Origin: Phaeocystidibacter luteus | GTDB taxonomy: Bacteria > Bacteroidota > Bacteroidia > Flavobacteriales > Schleiferiaceae | Length of the DNA stretch: 64,000 nucleotides | Assembly (NCBI RefSeq): GCF_008933115.1 | Contig: NZ_WBVO01000006.1 | Coordinates: 1-64,000, forward strand | Reading direction: 5' to 3' | Part shown: positions 60,492 to 64,000 of the stretch, piece after piece | Layout of the letters: every line of letters begins with the position of its first letter | Position numbering within the stretch: the first letter of the stretch is position 1 | The notes under the pieces: model-generated | The model's database searches: none | What the model was told of the DNA's origin: nothing | The model's input: the letters and a program-made list of their open reading frames with translations, nothing else | Translations under genes and position numbers: made by a program

Positions 60492-61880
60492 ATGCAGACA
60501 GATTTACTCACCTTCCTCTCTGATTTAGAAGTTTTTAGCGAAGTCCCTCGGGAGTCTATCGAGTGGATGATAGGATGTGGAGAGGTCACCACATACCAAC
60601 CCGGAGAGTTTCTGTTCAAGAAAGGCGAAGCATCCCAACACATGAGCATCATCATTGAGGGAAAGTTTGAAGTGTATCAGATTACCGATAGAGGTCGAAA
60701 GTTCTTCACCGAATTCGAACCTGGTGAGATTACGAGTCAACTCCCTTATTCTCGACTAAAAGAAGCAAGTGGCTATGGTGAGGCGATGGAAGAGTCATGT
60801 GTGTTTCGACTGCACAAAGATTGCTTCAGAGAAATGATTTCGAATCATTTTGAACTCACGCGTTCGCTTGTGCATCTCATGACTAGCCGCGTTCGGAACT
60901 TCACTCAAATGCAAGTTCAGAATGAGAAGCTGATGGCTTTGGGAAAGCTAAGCGCGGGTCTAGCCCACGAACTGAACAACCCGTCAAGCGCTATGGTACG
61001 CAGCGCAGGTGAACTTGCATCACAGCTCAGGCGAGCACCTGAGAGTTTCAAAAAGCTATTAAAAGTTCAACTCAAGGAAGAAGAGGTCGATGGCATTCAA
61101 GAAATTCTTGTTTCCAAACTAGATGCCGAGCCTCCCAAACTTTCCATGATGGAACGAAACGGCAAAGAAGAAGACGTTGCCGATTGGCTGGAAGCACATG
61201 GAGAGCCAAATGGCTTCGATTACGCCGAGCATTTGGTTGAGTTCGGGTTCAGTACAGCCGACCTCGAACAAATGTACCAACTCACAGGTCAAGCTAGCCT
61301 TCCTCCCACCCTTAAATGGATTGATGACCAGCTTCGAATTGTGAAAATGGTCGGCGAAATTGAGGAAGCCTCAAAGCGCATAGGCTCGCTCGTGAGCTCT
61401 ATCAAACGCTACTCTTACATGGACCGTGATGGAGATCGCCAACGGGTGGATATCCAGGACGGACTGAGGTCAACCGTCACCATGCTCGCGCACAAAGCCC
61501 GAAAAAACAAGGTGAAGATTGAGGAGAACATGAACGGCGACGCTCCAACAGTACTCGGTTTGCCGGGCGAACTCAATCAGGTGTGGACAAACATCATTGA
61601 CAATGCACTGGACGCCATGGAGGACAATGGAGGTACGCTCACGATTTCCACAGAATCGGACGACAACTATGTGAGAGTGCGGATTAAGGACTCAGGTCCG
61701 GGTATTCCGGATGACGTTAAAACGCACATTTTCGAGCCGTTTTACACCACGAAACCTCAAGGTAAGGGAACAGGACTCGGGCTAGACATTGTCAAGAAAA
61801 TATTAGATCAACATCACGCGGACATCCGTGTAGAAACTCAACCTGGCAACACAGAATTTACGATTGCCTTTGCGAAATAA
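60492..61880 (+). CDS. Sensor histidine kinase with N-terminal cNMP-binding domain
   Basis: A 462-residue soluble kinase with no transmembrane segments. Residues about 10-125 form a cyclic-nucleotide-binding beta roll (YQPGEFLFKKGEASQHMSIIIEGKFEVYQI). The H-box is KLSAGLAHELNNPSSAMV with His near 167. A helical insert of about 150 residues (RRAPESFKKLLKVQLKEEEVDGIQ ... LAEHLVEFGFSTADLEQMYQLTGQ) separates it from the rest of the DHp. Catalytic domain: N-box NQVWTNIIDNALDAM, G1 DSGPGIPDDV, FEPFYTTKPQGKGTGLGLDIV. Overlaps the next gene's start (TAATG). Input signal unknown. Confidence 0.92.
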   Translation: MQTDLLTFLSDLEVFSEVPRESIEWMIGCGEVTTYQPGEFLFKKGEASQHMSIIIEGKFEVYQITDRGRKFFTEFEPGEITSQLPYSRLKEASGYGEAMEESCVFRLHKDCFREMISNHFELTRSLVHLMTSRVRNFTQMQVQNEKLMALGKLSAGLAHELNNPSSAMVRSAGELASQLRRAPESFKKLLKVQLKEEEVDGIQEILVSKLDAEPPKLSMMERNGKEEDVADWLEAHGEPNGFDYAEHLVEFGFSTADLEQMYQLTGQASLPPTLKWIDDQLRIVKMVGEIEEASKRIGSLVSSIKRYSYMDRDGDRQRVDIQDGLRSTVTMLAHKARKNKVKIEENMNGDAPTVLGLPGELNQVWTNIIDNALDAMEDNGGTLTISTESDDNYVRVRIKDSGPGIPDDVKTHIFEPFYTTKPQGKGTGLGLDIVKKILDQHHADIRVETQPGNTEFTIAFAK

Positions 61881-63541
61881 TGAACACAGCGAAACCTTAC
61901 ATATTTGCGGTAGACGACGACCCTCAGGTAAGTCGAGCGATACAACGCGATTTGCGTAAGAAATACAACGCCGAATACCGTGTACTTACCTCCATTTCCG
62001 TGCTTGAAGCGGAGTCGGCCTTAAGCGAACTCAAAAACCAAGGGGCAGAAATTGCCCTGTTTTTGAGCGATCAACGAATGCCAGACATGCTTGGAGTGGA
62101 GTTTTTGTCGAAGGCTCGGGAAGTTTTTCCGAAAGCCAAGCGCGTATTGCTGACGGCCTATTCGGATACCGATGCAGCCATTCGCGCTATCAACGAAGCC
62201 GAACTCGACTATTACTTGTTAAAACCATGGGACCCACCCGAAGAAAAGCTCTACCCTGTTTTGGATGACCTTTTGGACGAGTGGAATGCGGGAAGAAATC
62301 AAATTCGATCAGGACTTCGAGTTATTGGAACGCAATACGACCCTAGAAGTCACAAAATCAAAGACTTTCTCTCGTCGAACCTGTTTCCCTATCACTGGAT
62401 TGACAAGGAATCTACAGCAGCGGCTGAACTTCTATCTATCAACAAACTAGAAGGCCAAGGTCCATTCATTTTCTTTGAAGATGGCAGCCACATCCATCAG
62501 CCAGAATTGCCGGATGTTGCACAAAGACTCGGATTGAATTCAAGTGCGTCGAATGAGGTGTACGATGTGGCCATCATCGGTGCTGGTCCTGCCGGATTGG
62601 CCGCAGGTGTTTACGGTGGTTCAGAAGGATTGGAGACCGTACTCATCGAAAAACACGCCCCTGGAGGTCAGGCTGGAACAAGCTCGAGAATTGAAAACTA
62701 CCTCGGTTTTCCGAAAGGCTTATCTGGACAAGACTTGGCGCGTAGAGCCATTACGCAGGCCACGCGTTTCGGCACAGAATTCCTCTCCCCTTCTCAAGTT
62801 GAGAACATCACCATTGGCACTCCACTGAAAACCTTAAACCTTTCGGGCGGAAAGTGCATTCACGCGAAATCGGTAATCATTACAACGGGTGTGAGTTACC
62901 GACAACTCGACACACCAGGCGTAAAAAATCTTACCGGAGCAGGAATATACTACGGAGCGGCTACTACGGAAGCTACGACCTGCACGAATAAGGACGTATT
63001 CGTGATTGGTGGCGGCAACTCTGCTGGTCAAGGTGCGGTGTATTTAAGTCGATTTGCGCGCAAGGTTCGTATTGTCATTCGCAGGCCGGACCTTACCTCT
63101 AGCATGAGTAGCTATTTGATTGATCAGATTGATGCCATTGACAATATTGAAGTAATCGGCCGTAAGGAATTGGTAGAAGCTAAGGGAGATGGACATCTGG
63201 AAGGCTTAGTATTCAAGGATTTGGACAATGACGCAAAGCTTGATTTTGAAGCTCAGGCGCTTTTCATATTCATTGGAGCGAAACCCTTTACTGATTGGAT
63301 TGACTTGCCCATCATCCGAGATGAAAAAGGATTTTTAAAAACGGGAGGCGATCTCCTGAATTTGGATGAATTCAAGCAAACTTGGAAGCTTGAGCGCGAC
63401 CCCTACCCGCTCGAGACAAACATTCCAGGAGTATTTGCTGCGGGTGATGTTCGCAGCGGAGCTATGAACCGCGTGGCCTCTGCCGTAGGCGAAGGCGCTA
63501 TGTCGGTAAGTTTTGTCCATAGATATCTGAACGAAGTATGA
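61880..63541 (+). CDS. Response regulator fused to thioredoxin-reductase-like flavoprotein
   Basis: A 553-residue fusion. Residues 1-125 are a receiver: phospho-acceptor Asp in LFLSDQRMPD, Thr in LLTAYSD, Lys in LLKPWDP. About 150-225 resemble a glutaredoxin-like domain lacking CxxC (YDPRSHKIKDFLSSNLFPYHWI). About 230-553 are a pyridine-nucleotide oxidoreductase: FAD motif VAIIGAGPAGLAAGVYGGSE, GGQAGTSSRIENYLGFP, NAD(P) motif VFVIGGGNSAGQGAVYLSRF, and C-terminal GVFAAGDVRSGAMNRVASAVGEGAMS. The TrxR redox CxxC is missing (the equivalent segment reads AATTEATTCTNKD). Output is probably redox- or flavin-linked. Overlaps kinase upstream and bestrophin downstream (ATGA). Confidence 0.92.
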   Translation: MNTAKPYIFAVDDDPQVSRAIQRDLRKKYNAEYRVLTSISVLEAESALSELKNQGAEIALFLSDQRMPDMLGVEFLSKAREVFPKAKRVLLTAYSDTDAAIRAINEAELDYYLLKPWDPPEEKLYPVLDDLLDEWNAGRNQIRSGLRVIGTQYDPRSHKIKDFLSSNLFPYHWIDKESTAAAELLSINKLEGQGPFIFFEDGSHIHQPELPDVAQRLGLNSSASNEVYDVAIIGAGPAGLAAGVYGGSEGLETVLIEKHAPGGQAGTSSRIENYLGFPKGLSGQDLARRAITQATRFGTEFLSPSQVENITIGTPLKTLNLSGGKCIHAKSVIITTGVSYRQLDTPGVKNLTGAGIYYGAATTEATTCTNKDVFVIGGGNSAGQGAVYLSRFARKVRIVIRRPDLTSSMSSYLIDQIDAIDNIEVIGRKELVEAKGDGHLEGLVFKDLDNDAKLDFEAQALFIFIGAKPFTDWIDLPIIRDEKGFLKTGGDLLNLDEFKQTWKLERDPYPLETNIPGVFAAGDVRSGAMNRVASAVGEGAMSVSFVHRYLNEV

Positions 63542-64000
63542 TTATTTACACTCCGAACCAGCACTGGTTCAAGGATATTGGTCACCTCGCGCGTTCCTGG
63601 ACCATGATTAAAGTGATGCGCGCGGTACTGATGATTGGTGCCTACACCCTTGTCGTAACACTCGTACACAACTACATCTACGAATGGTCGTTGCGCGAAG
63701 TTTCTGGACTCTTTTCCCTCCTGGGAATCGTTCTTTCCATCCTTCTCGTATTCCGTACGAACAGCGCTTACGATCGTTGGTGGGAAGGTAGAAAGCAATG
63801 GGGTGCTTTGGTAAACAACTGTCGAAATCTGGCCATCTATTGCGATGTTCACCTTCCTCAAAATGATAAGATGACGAAGATGATAATTGCGAGAGACATC
63901 GGAAACTTCTGCTTGGCCTTTGTAGAGCACTTGCGCTCAGGAACCGTCGTTGAAGAACTCAAGGGTCTAAGCGATGAGGAAATTGCATTGTATAAGTCCA
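63538..64000 (+). CDS. Bestrophin-family (UPF0187) ion channel, partial
   Basis: The first 154 residues of a bestrophin-like membrane protein; the gene runs past the window end. IIYTPNQHWFKDIGHLARSWT opens it, a hydrophobic helix covers VMRAVLMIGAYTLVVTLVH, and LVFRTNSAYDRWWEGRKQWG is the family signature. Bacterial bestrophins form pentameric ion channels. The ATG overlaps the upstream stop (ATGA), so it is translated with the kinase and flavoprotein. No stop is seen before the window ends. Confidence 0.88.
   Translation, partial: MIIYTPNQHWFKDIGHLARSWTMIKVMRAVLMIGAYTLVVTLVHNYIYEWSLREVSGLFSLLGIVLSILLVFRTNSAYDRWWEGRKQWGALVNNCRNLAIYCDVHLPQNDKMTKMIIARDIGNFCLAFVEHLRSGTVVEELKGLSDEEIALYKS

Overview
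The window looks like chromosomal DNA of a member of the Bacteroidota, most likely a free-living Flavobacteriales bacterium. The evidence is combined. Three secreted proteins end in type IX secretion (T9SS) sorting-type tails. There is a PorE-like TPR/propeller/OmpA protein, a TonB-dependent receptor with a carboxypeptidase-like N-terminal domain, and a fused alpha/beta 2-oxoacid dehydrogenase E1. Genes generally lack Shine-Dalgarno sequences and have the Bacteroidota promoter element TAnnTTTG. I cannot name the genus from sequence alone.

Layout. 1-10 kb: housekeeping and exported enzymes (thioredoxin-fold protein, ornithine aminotransferase rocD, T9SS subtilase, rlmD, a TPMT-type methyltransferase, a PyrR-like phosphoribosyltransferase, nitroreductase, aroK), tRNA-Lys and tRNA-Leu, and a DUF3307/SatD pair. 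10.0-11.0 kb: a G-quadruplex motif and a striking array of sixteen 54-bp tandem repeats. 11.2-16.2 kb: YaiO-type outer-membrane protein, alpha/beta hydrolase, T9SS-targeted SGNH hydrolase and MsrB lipoprotein. 16.2-21.6 kb (minus strand): two small envelope proteins, a tight four-gene lipid/isoprenoid operon (CDP-alcohol phosphotransferase, CDP-diacylglycerol synthase, HMG-CoA reductase, dolichol/phytol-kinase-like) and an outer-membrane barrel protein.

21.66-27.99 kb: a small genomic island in tRNA-Val(TAC). It is flanked by 211-bp direct repeats that run from the tRNA anticodon arm through its terminator. A dead integrase lies next to the restored tRNA. Four cargo genes for exported proteins include a matrixin-type zinc metalloprotease with a T9SS tail.

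28-40 kb: 2-oxoacid dehydrogenase E1, 2OG-Fe(II) oxygenase, trmD, rplS, the PorE-like protein, an AsmA-family protein with a long coiled-coil tail, a dicarboxylate/amino-acid symporter and aroC. 40.6-46.3 kb: a histidine-degradation operon (hutI, a universal stress protein, hutG, ftcD) followed by two secreted proteins. 46.3-51.3 kb: AlkB-type hydroxylase, CrtA-like monooxygenase, fabH, and htpG preceded by two tandem perfect palindromes. 51.4-55.5 kb: Crp/Fnr regulator, SDR, an AT-rich TIR-domain protein, and an AraC regulator next to an AhpD-like protein. 55.6-64 kb: two secreted proteins, a MarR regulator divergent from a TonB-dependent receptor, and an overlapping trio of cNMP-binding histidine kinase, REC/thioredoxin-reductase-like fusion, and a bestrophin-family channel cut by the window end.

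The best candidates for something undescribed are the 54-bp repeat array, whose recurrent polymorphisms fall mostly on third codon positions of one frame; the tRNA-Val island and its exported cargo; the HMG-CoA-reductase lipid operon; and the kinase/flavoprotein/channel trio. All functional calls rest on motif recognition by eye; no database search was run.
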